Assembly (NCBI RefSeq): GCF_016907715.1
Contig: NZ_JAFBCM010000001.1
Location: 3,286,001-3,350,000 of the forward strand
Reading direction: 5' to 3'
Length of the DNA stretch: 64,000 nt
Origin: Tenggerimyces flavus
GTDB taxonomy: Bacteria; Actinomycetota; Actinomycetes; Propionibacteriales; Actinopolymorphaceae
The notes beneath the pieces are model-generated. The model saw nothing but the letters and a program-made list of their open reading frames with translations, made no database searches and was not told the DNA's origin. The position numbers and the translations under genes were made by a program. This document shows positions 35,029 to 43,998 of this stretch, in pieces (position 1 is the stretch's first letter; the number at the start of each line of letters is the position of its first letter).

Positions 35029-36213
35029 TCAGGTAGCGAACAGCAGCGTGAGCCCGCCGGTCGTGAACGCGACCATCAGCAGCAACAGCGGCGCCTGACC
35101 GGACAGCTTGCGCTCGTCCGGGAGCAGGCTCAACGCGCGGTCGTGCGCGGCGATCACGCCGAGCACGTGGCCGACCAGCACCGCGATCACCTGGACGGCG
35201 GCGACCGTCGTCGGTCCGATCAACGCGGTCGACGGCTCGACGTCGGATCGCCCAGCCAGGAAGAGGAAAGCCCGCTGCCCTTCGAGGACCAGCATCGAGT
35301 AGTAGTGCGCGACGAGATAGCCGACCACGATCGGCAGCAACGTCGGCGCGACCTCAGCGGCGATGCCGACCGGCCCGGTGGCGGCGAGATACGTCAACGC
35401 CACCAGGGAGATCGTGCCGAGCAGACCCACGGTCGTGAGCACCGGCAGGCTCTCGGTGAGCCGAATCCACGCGGTCGAGCCGGAGAACGCGTCGAACGCC
35501 GTCGAGCCCAGCAGCACCGCGATGACCGCGATCAAGCCAGGGCGGATCGGCACGGACGCGAGGCCGACGAACGGGTTCCGCCTGCCGAACGGGGACAAGG
35601 CCCCGAGCAGTGTCGAGTACACCTCGAACCCGTCGCCGCGCTCAAACCACCCCTCGCCATAGACGAGCGCGGCTCCCAGGTGGATGACCGTGTACGCGGC
35701 GAAGAACACCGCCAGCACCCGGGGCGACGAACCGTTCGGCGCGGCCAGCTCGAGCCAGGTGAACGCGGTGAGGCTCGCCGCCGCCGGCCAGTAGCCGAGC
35801 CACTCCGGGAGCGGCCGGAGCCTCTGCCGGCTGTGGAGTCCGGGCAGCTGGCAGAGCAGCCGGTGGAGGAGTCGGAGCGGGTTCGCGTACCGCCAGACCG
35901 GCCCGAACAGCGCGGACAGCAACGGCATGCCGACCCAGAACAGCACGTAGACGACGTACGGGACGGGGTTCGTCCGCTCGTCCGGTCCGAGCACGGCGAC
36001 GCCGGCCAGCAGCATGGTCGCCGCGAGCGTCAGCCCTTGCAGGACAGGCAGATCGCGCGTCGCCGCGGGCGTGGTGGGTTGGAACCGCGGCTGCTTCCAC
36101 GCCACGCCGAGCACGAGGAACGAGACCAGCAACGCGACCGCCGCGCCCTGCAGGACGAGGTCCAGCGGCAGCGGCAGATCGTCCCGGCCGCCGACCCCGT
36201 GCGCGACGATCAT
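35029..36213 (-). CDS. Multi-helix membrane protein, third of a coupled trio
   Basis: A 394-residue protein with about ten hydrophobic segments. It begins MIVAHGVGGRDDLPLPLDL, then LVLQGAAVALLVSFLVLGVAW. Further features are WVGMPLLSALFGPVWRYANP, LVYGEGWFERGDGFEVYSTL and LVAHYYSMLVLEGQRAFL. I recognise this as a conserved actinobacterial membrane-protein type but know no function. The start ATG 36213 overlaps the stop of the preceding gene (ATGA). It is the last gene of a minus-strand run that begins with the two-component system at 40556. Confidence 0.75.
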   Translation of the reverse strand: MIVAHGVGGRDDLPLPLDLVLQGAAVALLVSFLVLGVAWKQPRFQPTTPAATRDLPVLQGLTLAATMLLAGVAVLGPDERTNPVPYVVYVLFWVGMPLLSALFGPVWRYANPLRLLHRLLCQLPGLHSRQRLRPLPEWLGYWPAAASLTAFTWLELAAPNGSSPRVLAVFFAAYTVIHLGAALVYGEGWFERGDGFEVYSTLLGALSPFGRRNPFVGLASVPIRPGLIAVIAVLLGSTAFDAFSGSTAWIRLTESLPVLTTVGLLGTISLVALTYLAATGPVGIAAEVAPTLLPIVVGYLVAHYYSMLVLEGQRAFLFLAGRSDVEPSTALIGPTTVAAVQVIAVLVGHVLGVIAAHDRALSLLPDERKLSGQAPLLLLMVAFTTGGLTLLFAT

Positions 36214-37046
36214 GGCTGCGGGGCTGGCGTCGCCAGGGCGGACCGCATCGCGAGGAACCCGCCGACGGCGAGGCCGAGTCCGCCGCCGAGCGTGAGCACG
36301 ACGAGCAGCCGGTCGAGGTCGGCCGACCACGCGAACGGCAGCGCGCCGAAGCGCAGGCTGTCCACGTCGGGCAGCCCCGCCACGACGAGGGCCGCGCCGA
36401 CGACGGCGGCGGCGAACGCCGTACTCGACGACTTGCGCGCAGCGGCGACGGCGGTGCCGATCGCGAGCGGCCAACACACCAGCCCGACGCCGCTGGCGCC
36501 GAGGAACATCGGCAGGAACGACTGTCCGGTCACGGCGAGCGTGGAGCCGATCGTGTGCGCGATGTTCACCGCGGCGACCGCGAGGACGGCGAGGGCGAGC
36601 GCCGTACGCCACCGCCGCAGCCGCCCGAGGACGGCGACTCCCGCGGCCACGACGACGAGCACAAGCAGCCACAGCGCGGTCGGCGGGGGCGGCAGCAGGT
36701 CGACGCGCCCGACGATCGCGCCCGGCGTTTCGCCCACGCTGACGGGCAGTCGCCACTCGCGATGGGGCCACCGCGCCCGCGCGTCGCGGACGTAGACGAC
36801 GCCACCCGGCGGCACGGTCTGCGTCGCGTTGCCCACGCCCGTGGGCACAGTGAGGGACTGCGTCGACTCGTTCCGAATCTCCACTTGCGTGCTGTTGTTG
36901 ACGATTCGTGCCCGTACGCCATCGGCCTCGACGCCCGTGACCACGCTGTGCTCGTTGTGCGGCGTGAGCCCGCCCGCGTGGGCGTAGGCCGGGGTGGCGG
37001 GCAACAGGACCAAAGCGACGACGAGCGCGACGAGGCGGACGATCAC
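36210..37046 (-). CDS. Exported beta-domain plus C-terminal membrane helices, second of the trio
   Basis: A 278-residue protein starting at GTG 37046. It has a signal peptide ending AYAHAG and an extracellular domain (about 25-125) rich in strands (VTGVEADGVRARIVNNST, VEIRNESTQSLTVPTG, GGVVYVRDARARWPHREW). About five hydrophobic helices follow. The exposed N-terminal His after cleavage and the small beta-sandwich resemble the plan of copper-handling CopC-like proteins, but this is only a structural analogy. It overlaps both neighbours by 4 bases, so the three products are probably made in equal amounts. Confidence 0.7.
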   Translation of the reverse strand: MIVRLVALVVALVLLPATPAYAHAGGLTPHNEHSVVTGVEADGVRARIVNNSTQVEIRNESTQSLTVPTGVGNATQTVPPGGVVYVRDARARWPHREWRLPVSVGETPGAIVGRVDLLPPPPTALWLLVLVVVAAGVAVLGRLRRWRTALALAVLAVAAVNIAHTIGSTLAVTGQSFLPMFLGASGVGLVCWPLAIGTAVAAARKSSSTAFAAAVVGAALVVAGLPDVDSLRFGALPFAWSADLDRLLVVLTLGGGLGLAVGGFLAMRSALATPAPQP

Positions 37047-38146
37047 TTGGCCAGGACGGAGTTCTTGGTCGACAGGCTTGGGACGAACAGCAGCGCGAGC
37101 AGCAGCCCGTGCAGCCCGGCGACGATCGGCGCGCCCGTCCAGTACTCCGGGATCGCGGGCAGCCGCCCGGCCTGGAGCGAGGCTGCCGCGAGGTAGATCG
37201 CCCACGTGAGGAACCCTGCCAGGAAAGCGAACCCGAAGTACGCGGCGCGCCTGCTCGCGATCGGCCGGAGCCAGAGCAGCAGCAGGTCGACGACGACGCC
37301 GGCGAGGATCCCCGCGGCGAGGATGGCCACGTTCCCGCCGGCGGTGGTGGCGCCGGAGACGCCGACCGTGGCGATCGCGATGACCGTCGCCGTGCCTGGT
37401 GGTACGCGCCAGCGCCTGGCCAGCAGCAGGAGGGGAGCGAGCATGACGACGTTCGTGATCGTGATCGACGCGGCGATGTCGCCGGCGTTCGGTGGTACGT
37501 CGCTGTAGCCCTCGGACTTGGAGAACGCCTCGACGATGCCGTTCGGATACCAGGTCCAGGCGTTGGAGTAGAGGACGAACAGCAGCACGAGCGAGGCGCT
37601 GAACGCCAGGCCGAGCGTCGCTGGCAGCAGCCGGCGGAACGTCGGGGGAGTGGACGTGACGTCCGCCCAGGCCGAACGGAGTGGTCCGGTGAGGATGACG
37701 ACCATCGACGTGATCAGCCCGAGATGGGTGGGACTGAACAGGATCGTAAGGTTTTGTTCGATGCCGATGAGCGTGTGCCAGAGGAAGTCGCCGACGCCCA
37801 TCGCCGCGAAGACGGGCAGCGCGATCAGCGACAGCCCGTAACCCTGCGGCACCGCGGCGAGCCCGCGCCGTCCGGCCTGGACGTTCCGCCACACCACCCA
37901 CAGGATCCACAGCGCGGTGGCGGTGAAGCCGGAGTAGAAGACCGCGTGCCACGGTGTGAAGAACGTCTCCAGCTGCGGGATGTTTGTGTGCGCCCACGCG
38001 TCTACGAACAGGCCGACCGCGAACCAGACGCCGAGCAGGCTGGTGACCAGATCGGTGCCGTAGCTCGCCACCGGTCTTGGCTCGCCGGAGTTCACGAGCA
38101 GACTGAGCAGGTACGGCTTCGAGCGCCCTTCGGCAACAGTCGTCAC
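37043..38146 (-). CDS. His-rich multi-helix membrane protein, first of the trio
   Basis: A 367-residue protein with about nine predicted helices, starting at GTG 38146. Histidines recur within or at the ends of helices: DAWAHTN, FFTPWHAVFY, GDFLWHTLIGIE and LFSPTHLGL. Four in-membrane His plus the Glu and Asp beside them are unusual and suggest metal or heme coordination. No known heme-copper signature is evident. It lies 80 bases after the response-regulator stop on the same strand. Confidence 0.72.
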   Translation of the reverse strand: MTTVAEGRSKPYLLSLLVNSGEPRPVASYGTDLVTSLLGVWFAVGLFVDAWAHTNIPQLETFFTPWHAVFYSGFTATALWILWVVWRNVQAGRRGLAAVPQGYGLSLIALPVFAAMGVGDFLWHTLIGIEQNLTILFSPTHLGLITSMVVILTGPLRSAWADVTSTPPTFRRLLPATLGLAFSASLVLLFVLYSNAWTWYPNGIVEAFSKSEGYSDVPPNAGDIAASITITNVVMLAPLLLLARRWRVPPGTATVIAIATVGVSGATTAGGNVAILAAGILAGVVVDLLLLWLRPIASRRAAYFGFAFLAGFLTWAIYLAAASLQAGRLPAIPEYWTGAPIVAGLHGLLLALLFVPSLSTKNSVLAK

Positions 38147-38190
38147 ACCGCTGAGTGTCGTCCCGTTCGGCCGCCAGCGGAACCCGGACA

Positions 38191-38219
38191 GTACGCAAGG
38201 GCGTACGTGCTACCACGTA
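38191..38219. promoter_or_regulatory. Two adjacent palindromes upstream of the membrane trio
   Basis: GTACGC (38191-38196) and GCGTAC (38201-38206) are perfect arms with a 4-base spacer. The next palindrome, TACGT (38204-38208) and ACGTA (38215-38219), begins within the first. Both lie 45-75 bases upstream of GTG 38146 in the 80-base gap, a likely binding site for the upstream response regulator or another repressor. Confidence 0.45.
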
Positions 38220-38226
38220 GGGGACG

Positions 38227-38874
38227 TCAGCCGTTCAGGTAGCGCAGCACGGCGAGGACGCGGCGGTGGTCGTTGGGGCCGGCGGCCAGTCTGAGCTTGG
38301 CGAAGATGTTCGCGCAGTGCTTCTCGACCGTGCGTTCGGTGATCGTGAGCCGTTCGCCGATGGCCCTGTTCGTTCGTCCCTCGGCCATCAGGGAGAGGAT
38401 GCCGCGCTCGCGTTCGGTCAGGGCAGTAAGGGGATCGTCCGCTCGGCGGTGCCGCCCGACCAGTTGGTCGACCACGATCGGGTCGAACGCCGAGCCGCCC
38501 GACCCGACGCGGCGGATCGCGGAGGTGAACTCGGCCAGGTCGGACACCCGGTCCTTCAACAGGTAGCCGACGCCCTCGGCGCCGCCGTCGAGCAGCTCGA
38601 CCGCGTAGCTGACCCGTACGTACTGCGACAGGACCAGCACCCCGGTCGACGGATGCCGCTGCCGCAGCAGCCGCGCGGCGCGCAGACCCTCGTCGGTGTT
38701 GGTCGGCGGCAGCCGGATGTCGACGATCGCCACGTCTGGTTGGTGTTTCGCCACCTGCTGCAGCAGCTCGTCGGCGTTGTCCACCGCCGCCGCGACCTCG
38801 AAGCCGGACTCGGTGAGCAGCCGGACCAGGCCCTCGCGCAACAGGATCGAGTCCTCGGCGATCACGACGCGCAT
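38227..38874 (-). CDS. NarL/LuxR-type response regulator
   Basis: A 215-residue regulator. The receiver domain contains VVIAEDSILLREGL, the phosphoacceptor Asp in VAIVDIRLPP and Lys in GYLLKDR. The LuxR HTH is LTERERGILSLMAEGRTNRA to RTVEKHCANIFAKLRL. It overlaps the kinase gene by 13 bases. Its position directly upstream of the three membrane-protein genes suggests they are its targets or the system's effectors. Confidence 0.93.
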   Translation of the reverse strand: MRVVIAEDSILLREGLVRLLTESGFEVAAAVDNADELLQQVAKHQPDVAIVDIRLPPTNTDEGLRAARLLRQRHPSTGVLVLSQYVRVSYAVELLDGGAEGVGYLLKDRVSDLAEFTSAIRRVGSGGSAFDPIVVDQLVGRHRRADDPLTALTERERGILSLMAEGRTNRAIGERLTITERTVEKHCANIFAKLRLAAGPNDHRRVLAVLRYLNG

Positions 38875-40556
38875 GGCAGCTCCGCCACGATCTGCGTGCC
38901 CTGTCCGACCAAGCTCGTCACCCGCAGCACGCCGCCGATCGCCTCGACCCTGCCGGCCATCCCGGCGAGGCCGGTGCCGTTGGCGGGGTCGGCGCCGCCC
39001 ACGCCGTCGTCGGAGACCGCGACGGTCAACGTACGCTCCGAGTGTGTGACGCTCACCTCGGCGGAGTTTGCCCTTGCGTGCTTGGTGATGTTGGCCAGCG
39101 ACTCCGCGAGAACGTAGTACGCCGTCGACTCGAGCTCGGGCGGCAACTCGCCTGTCACGTCGAGGGTCAACGCGACCGGCACGGACGCCGTCGCCGTCAG
39201 CTCCTGCACCGCGCCGACGAGCCCGCGCTCGGTGAGGATCGGCGGATGGACGCCCTGGCAGACCGCGCGCAGGTCGTCGAGCGCGGCGAGGACGGCGTCT
39301 TTCGCCTCGCCGACGAGTGGGCGGCCGAGGGAAGGATCGGTCGCCATCGTCGACTCGGCCAGGCCGAGCGTCATCGCGACCGACAACAGGCGCTGTTGGA
39401 CGCCGTCGTGCAGATCGCGTTCGAGCCGTCGACGTTCGGACTCGGCAGCCTGCAGCACCTTCGTCCGGGACGCGGCGAGTTGCCGCAGCCGCGCACGGAG
39501 ATCGGCGGTCAACCGTTCGTTGTCCAACGCCAGCGCGGCCGCGGCACACGCCGCCTCGACCAGCTCCGGCTCGTCGCGCAGGCTCGGGTCGTGGACGAGA
39601 ACGGCCACGCTGCTGCCGTTGCGGTCGACCTTCGTCATCACGCGGTTCGGCCCTGGAGGAAGGGGGATCGGCTTGCCCTCGGCATCGACGTACCGTTCCT
39701 GCTCGGGTAGCCAGTAGCCCACCTGCAGCGTCTCGTCCTTCAACGCGGTGGAGAGCGCGCCCTGCAGGCTGTCGAGCATCGTCGAGCCGGAGAGCTGGAC
39801 GACGAGGTCGGCAACGCCCGCACGGTGGAAGCGTCGTTGCAGCAGAATCGCCAAGTACGCAAGGGGAACGGCCGCAACAGCCAGCAGCAGCGCGATGTGA
39901 ACGGCATCCTCGTAGACCTCCGCGTCCTCGGCCGGCTTCGCGATCACGAACAGCGCGACCGCCACCGCCGATGCGACCAGCACCGGCATCGCCGACCGCC
40001 GCTGGGCTGGCGTGGTCCGCCACCACCGGACGACCAGCAGTGCGATCACAGCGGCGCCGAGCCCGGCGATCGCCACGTTCTGGTTGTCCAGAACCGCGCG
40101 AATGGGCACTGGCTCATTGCCGAGGGCGTCCTCGGATCTGATTGCTTCGAGGACGCAGTTGGACACGCCGAGCGCGAGCGCATAGGCGTACGCGAGCACA
40201 ACGAGAACCCGCGCCGGCGGGTTGCCGAGCCGGCCGGTCGGGAACGCGAGCACGAGATGCGCGAGCGAGGCCGCCCAGACGCCGCCGAGGGCGAGCATGA
40301 CGACCTGGGCCTGGAACGGGAGATCGTTGTCCTGCAGCCGTTGCGGCAGCCACGCGAGGCCGACGACGACCATGAGCAGACCGGTCCTGTTCCGCGGCCG
40401 GCTCCGCCAGGCGATCAGCCCGGCCGCGAGGAACGACGCACCGACGAGGATCCCGAGCGACGCCACGACCTTCGGATAGCTGCCAGCCATCGTCGCGACG
40501 GCGATCCATGCGAGCACAGCGAGGGTGATGAGGAAGCCAGAGACCCGCCTCGACAT
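38862..40556 (-). CDS. Sensor histidine kinase, HisKA_3 type
   Basis: A 564-residue kinase starting MSRRVSGFL at 40556 (GGGAGG 5-6 bases upstream; GTG 40562 is less likely). About seven or eight N-terminal hydrophobic segments precede a GAF-like domain (about 240-345). The phosphoacceptor is ESERRRLERDLHDGVQQRLL, and the HATPase carries ESLANITKHARA and VSDDGVGGADPANGTGLAGM. It is a DesK/NarX-type kinase paired with the overlapping regulator. Confidence 0.92.
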   Translation of the reverse strand: MSRRVSGFLITLAVLAWIAVATMAGSYPKVVASLGILVGASFLAAGLIAWRSRPRNRTGLLMVVVGLAWLPQRLQDNDLPFQAQVVMLALGGVWAASLAHLVLAFPTGRLGNPPARVLVVLAYAYALALGVSNCVLEAIRSEDALGNEPVPIRAVLDNQNVAIAGLGAAVIALLVVRWWRTTPAQRRSAMPVLVASAVAVALFVIAKPAEDAEVYEDAVHIALLLAVAAVPLAYLAILLQRRFHRAGVADLVVQLSGSTMLDSLQGALSTALKDETLQVGYWLPEQERYVDAEGKPIPLPPGPNRVMTKVDRNGSSVAVLVHDPSLRDEPELVEAACAAAALALDNERLTADLRARLRQLAASRTKVLQAAESERRRLERDLHDGVQQRLLSVAMTLGLAESTMATDPSLGRPLVGEAKDAVLAALDDLRAVCQGVHPPILTERGLVGAVQELTATASVPVALTLDVTGELPPELESTAYYVLAESLANITKHARANSAEVSVTHSERTLTVAVSDDGVGGADPANGTGLAGMAGRVEAIGGVLRVTSLVGQGTQIVAELPCAS

Positions 40557-40648
40557 CGCCACCTCCCAGGTCCACGTGCGAACCAGAGTATGCGGGGTAG
40601 CAAGCCACCGGCCGACGCAAGCCCGGCTTCACCCCCGTGCCAACCCGG

Positions 40649-41008
40649 TCAGCCCGGACCGTCTGGATGGGTGAGGTCGTAGGCGCGGGAGACCTTCTGG
40701 GGGACCACGAACCGCCACGCGTCCACGACGAGCTCGCGGGCCTCGGTCGGGTCCAGGGCGGCGAGTTCCGCGTGGACCCAGTTGAACCGCAGATCCCGTT
40801 CCAACGGCAGCCGGAACTTGTCCGGCTCGCCGGCGACGAGCGCGGCGCGTTCGTCCTTGGGGAACGCGAACTCCATCACCGTCTCGTCGAGGGAGAACGC
40901 GACGTAGACGATCTGCTTGACCCGGAACTTCAACCGCCCGTGCACGTAGACCGGATAGGAGCGGTCGAGCTCCGAGCCCAGTGCACGCACATCCTCGATC
41001 ACCGCCAT
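40649..41008 (-). CDS. MmcQ/YjbR-like protein
   Basis: A 119-residue protein of the MmcQ/YjbR double-wing fold: AVIEDVRALGSELDRSYPVY, KQIVYVAFSLDETVMEFAFP and RFNWVHAELAALDPTEAREL. The conserved WVHAEL segment is typical. GAGGGGG lies 7 bases before ATG 41008. It follows tetR by 11 bases and should be in the same operon. Function of the family is poorly known; some members are proposed to bind DNA. Confidence 0.82.
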   Translation of the reverse strand: MAVIEDVRALGSELDRSYPVYVHGRLKFRVKQIVYVAFSLDETVMEFAFPKDERAALVAGEPDKFRLPLERDLRFNWVHAELAALDPTEARELVVDAWRFVVPQKVSRAYDLTHPDGPG

Positions 41009-41019
41009 GTCACGCCCCC

Positions 41020-41586
41020 TCATCCGAGCACCAGGGCTGCCATGGCGCGCGCGGCGCGCGCAGGGTGCCGGTCGTCCTGGGTCGCTCCCATCACCAGGGT
41101 GCCCTCGATCAGCAGGTGCAGCTGGTCCGCCGCGCGCTCAGGGTCGGCATGGTCCAGCTCCTCCAACTCACGGATCAGGCGCTCTCGAAGCCGCCGGCGG
41201 AACGCCTTGGTCTCGGCATGGGCCGGATGGCCGGGATCCTCGAGGGCGACGTCGCTCGCGAAATAACGGCAGCCGCGGAACTCGTCGTTCTCGACGAGCT
41301 CGTCGAGCCGGTCGAAGATGCCGAGCAGTCGCTCGCGCGGCTCGTCCGCGCCGGCCAGCGCGGCGTCGTACCACGCGAGGTCCTCCTCGGCCGCGCGGTG
41401 CAGGACCGCGGCCACCAGCCCGTCCTTGCCGCCGAAGTGCTCGTAGAGCGACCGGCGGGCGACCTTCGCCTCTCTCAGGAGCAGGTCGACCCCGACCGCG
41501 ACGCCGTGCGCGTAGAAGAGGTGCTGACCGGCCAGGAGCAGTCGCTCCCGCGGTCCCGGGCTCGGTCTCGTGATGGTCGTGGTCAT
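41020..41586 (-). CDS. TetR family regulator
   Basis: A 188-residue TetR protein. The HTH is GVDLLLREAKVARRSLYEHF with GGKDGLVAAVLHRA after it; the C-terminal domain includes FRGCRYFASDVALEDPGHPA, typical of a widespread actinobacterial subgroup. It faces a divergent 55-codon gene across four operator-like repeats. Autoregulation and control of the microprotein gene are strongly suggested by operator placement. Confidence 0.9.
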   Translation of the reverse strand: MTTTITRPSPGPRERLLLAGQHLFYAHGVAVGVDLLLREAKVARRSLYEHFGGKDGLVAAVLHRAAEEDLAWYDAALAGADEPRERLLGIFDRLDELVENDEFRGCRYFASDVALEDPGHPAHAETKAFRRRLRERLIRELEELDHADPERAADQLHLLIEGTLVMGATQDDRHPARAARAMAALVLG

Positions 41587-41600
41587 CGCACGTCCTCCTG

Positions 41601-41718
41601 TAGATCGACCGGTCTATTCCAAAACGGTATAGACCAGTCGGTCTACTGTCAATCAGCAGTCACCGTTGACAGTAGACCGAGCGTTCTACTACGGTCTCGA
41701 TGTAGACCGACCATTCTA
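41601..41718. promoter_or_regulatory. Divergent promoters with four TetR operators
   Basis: Four 16-base sites share TAGA-N8-TCTA: TAGATCGACCGGTCTA (41601), TAGACCAGTCGGTCTA (41630), TAGACCGAGCGTTCTA (41673) and TAGACCGACCATTCTA (41703). Perfect TTGACA -35 boxes lie on both strands: minus at 41647-41652 and plus at 41666-41671. Operators 2 and 3 each begin one base downstream of a -35 box and fill the spacer to the -10 region (CTACGG or TACGGT on plus). Binding would shut off both promoters. Confidence 0.78.
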
Positions 41719-41736
41719 TCTACGAGAGGACCCACG

Positions 41737-41904
41737 ATGAACGACTACGCGATCTACGACCTGGCCAGGCAGCGCTACGCCGACCTGCTGCGCACGGCTG
41801 TCCAAGAGTCCCAGCGCCCTCCGCGAGCACGGCCCGAGCCGCGCTGGCACCGGCTCGCCGCCTTCGCCCAGCTGCTGGTCGGCCGCACGGCGGCCAAGAT
41901 CTAA
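41737..41904 (+). CDS. 55-residue microprotein controlled by divergent TetR
   Basis: MNDYAIYDLARQRYADLLRT starts at ATG 41737 with GAGAGGA 7-12 bases upstream and ends in VGRTAAKI. The composition is Arg/Ala/Leu-rich, and a basic amphipathic helix (RWHRLAAFAQLLVGRTAAKI) closes the protein. No signal peptide. Small proteins of this look, starting with a Tyr/Asp-rich motif, are often found beside TetR genes in actinobacteria; none has a known role to my knowledge. Two dedicated operators and a consensus -35 box support it as a real gene. Confidence 0.72.
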   Translation: MNDYAIYDLARQRYADLLRTAVQESQRPPRARPEPRWHRLAAFAQLLVGRTAAKI

Positions 41905-41912
41905 GCCCGGGC

Positions 41913-42818
41913 TCAGCTGTCCTGGAGGATCCGTTCGACGATCTCGTGCGGGGTGAACCGCCAGCCCATCCGTTCGCCCCGCACGCGCGGGTCCGCGCCG
42001 TCCTCGCGGGCGCCGTCAATCGTGATCAGCGTCTTCCACAAGGCCCAGCCGCGGCCACGCTGCCAGGTGGCCTCGTCCAACGCGAGACCGTCGCGGAACG
42101 TCCTGGCGCTCTCGTCGTCGAAGAAGTTCCACGCCATCAGCAGGTCGCAGGCCGGGTCGCCGACGCACGAGCAGCCGAAGTCGATGACCGCGTTCAGGGC
42201 ACCGTCGGAGACCAGGAGGTTCGAGGCCGTGAGATCGCCGTGGACCCACACCGGCGGGCGCTCCCACTGGCTGGCCAGCGCGGTCTCCCAGCACGCCGTT
42301 GCAGCCGGGGCGTCGATCTCGTCCTTCAGCACCTCGATCGAACGCCGCGTCCACTCGTCCCAGTAGCCGACCGGGCCGCCTCGCTCCGCGCTGTGCTGGC
42401 CGTAGGGCGGTCCGTCGGTGCCGTCGATCGACTGCAGCGCGGTGAGGAATCCCGCGACCTGCTTGGCGAAACCGTCGAAGTCCGTCAGTCCGCTCGTGCT
42501 CGCGCGCGTGCCTTCGATCCAGCGGTAGACCGACCAAGGCCAGGGATACTCCGCGTTCGGTTGGCCCAGAGCGACAGGTGACGGGATCGGGACCGGCAGC
42601 CGCGAGGCGAGCAACGGCAACCACCGTTGCTCCTTCGCGACCTGCCCGACGTACCCCTCGCCGCTCGGCATTCGGACCGACATGGCGTCGCCGAGCCGGA
42701 ACGTGAAGTTGTCCCAGCCGTTCAACTTGACCGGCCGTACGGGCAGGTCGGCCCACTGCGGGAACTGCTCGGCGACCAGCCGGGCCGCGACGTCGACGGT
42801 GATCTCGCTTCTGTCCAT
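41913..42818 (-). CDS. APH-like phosphotransferase
   Basis: A 301-residue aminoglycoside-phosphotransferase-fold kinase. The N-lobe contains NGWDNFTFRLGDAMSVRMPS and the ATP-binding region to KEQRWLPLLA. The catalytic loop is VWVHGDLTASNLLVSDG and the metal motif is AVIDFGCSCVGDPACDLLMA. This is the canonical HGD-N-D set. The subfamily includes macrolide and other small-molecule kinases; the substrate is unknown. ATG 42818 begins the conserved first helix. Confidence 0.87.
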   Translation of the reverse strand: MDRSEITVDVAARLVAEQFPQWADLPVRPVKLNGWDNFTFRLGDAMSVRMPSGEGYVGQVAKEQRWLPLLASRLPVPIPSPVALGQPNAEYPWPWSVYRWIEGTRASTSGLTDFDGFAKQVAGFLTALQSIDGTDGPPYGQHSAERGGPVGYWDEWTRRSIEVLKDEIDAPAATACWETALASQWERPPVWVHGDLTASNLLVSDGALNAVIDFGCSCVGDPACDLLMAWNFFDDESARTFRDGLALDEATWQRGRGWALWKTLITIDGAREDGADPRVRGERMGWRFTPHEIVERILQDS

Positions 42819-42873
42819 CGCCGCCGATCCTCGCGTACGGGCAACCCGCCGGCACCTCATTTACCCGCAGGGG

Positions 42874-43866
42874 TCAGATCCACCCGCGCCGGGTCGCCTC
42901 CATCGCGACCTGGAACCTGGTCCGCGCGCCGAGCCGGTCCATCAACTTGGTGATGTGCCGCTGGACCGTCCGTTCGCTCAACCCCAGCGCGCGACTGGCC
43001 GCCTTGTCCGTCGCGCCGGCGGCCAGCAACGTGAGCAGGCTCGCCTCCTCCTGCGAGAGCTCGTCCGGCAGCCCGCGTTCGACCCGCTCCACCCCGGACG
43101 CCGCCAGCCGGACGGGAACGCTGCGGTCCCAGCTGGCCTCGAACAGCGCGATCAGCGCGTCGAGCAGCGGCGACGGGTGGATCAGGTACGACGCCGTCAG
43201 CACGTTGTCGCCGTCGCGGAGCAGCGGGATGATCGCGAGCCGGTCGTCGGAGATCGCGAGCTTCATGGGGAGCTCGGTCGCGATGCGGGCCTGCTCGCCG
43301 AGCCGCAAGCCGTTCTTGACATCGTCCAGCCAGCCGGGCAGCTCGAGCACGGTCTGGTCGTAGATCACGCGGTAGTTGACGCCGCCCTTGAGCAGGTCGA
43401 GCTCGACCGCGTTCGACTCGATGTGTGCCTGCGGCGTCGCGTACGGTGGCCGGTCGAAGCCGCGCATCTGATGACGCGTCTGCTGCTGCATGTGGACCCA
43501 GCGCTGCATGACCTCGCCGCGCCCCGAGATCACCTCGACCAGTTCGCCGGGGTGGGCGAAGCGCGCACCCGCGCGGTACATCTTCATCAGCGCCGGCACG
43601 TGCGAACGAACGTCGTGCAGCGCTCGTTCGCGTTCCCGCACGATCGCCTCGACGCCGGTGTCGGGCGACACAGTGACGTACCGCGTCGGCCGGCCGTCCA
43701 GCCGGATCACCAGGCCGAGCTCGACCATGCCGGTGAGGATTCGGCGGGTGGCCGATTCCGGCAGCCGGCACTCCTCGGCGAGCTCGGTCACCGTGGCCTG
43801 GGCACGGCGTACGAGCGCGTCGTACACGACTTCTTCTTGCTCGTTCAGCCCAATCGCTTCGAGCAC
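42874..43866 (-). CDS. TrmB-like N-domain / LuxR C-domain regulator
   Basis: A 330-residue regulator starting at GTG 43866 with GGAGGG just upstream. The N-terminal TrmB-type winged helix (LNEQEEVVYDALVRRAQATV to LVIRLDGRPTRYV) precedes a middle sensor domain. The C-terminal LuxR HTH is LLAAGATDKAASRALGLSER to QRHITKLMDRLGARTRF. Such dual-HTH regulators are typical of actinobacteria. It is divergent from the subtilase gene at 43999, a likely target (inference). Confidence 0.85.
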   Translation of the reverse strand: MLEAIGLNEQEEVVYDALVRRAQATVTELAEECRLPESATRRILTGMVELGLVIRLDGRPTRYVTVSPDTGVEAIVRERERALHDVRSHVPALMKMYRAGARFAHPGELVEVISGRGEVMQRWVHMQQQTRHQMRGFDRPPYATPQAHIESNAVELDLLKGGVNYRVIYDQTVLELPGWLDDVKNGLRLGEQARIATELPMKLAISDDRLAIIPLLRDGDNVLTASYLIHPSPLLDALIALFEASWDRSVPVRLAASGVERVERGLPDELSQEEASLLTLLAAGATDKAASRALGLSERTVQRHITKLMDRLGARTRFQVAMEATRRGWI

Positions 43867-43998
43867 GTGCCCTCCCGGGAACCAAGCGGGACCTGTCGGG
43901 ATCCAGCCACCTGGCAGAAACTCGCCGCCGCTCCGATCTTGTCGGTTATCGCGCCGAAGTGCCACCTTGCTTGCTGATCGGCGTAACGAAGGAGCTCC

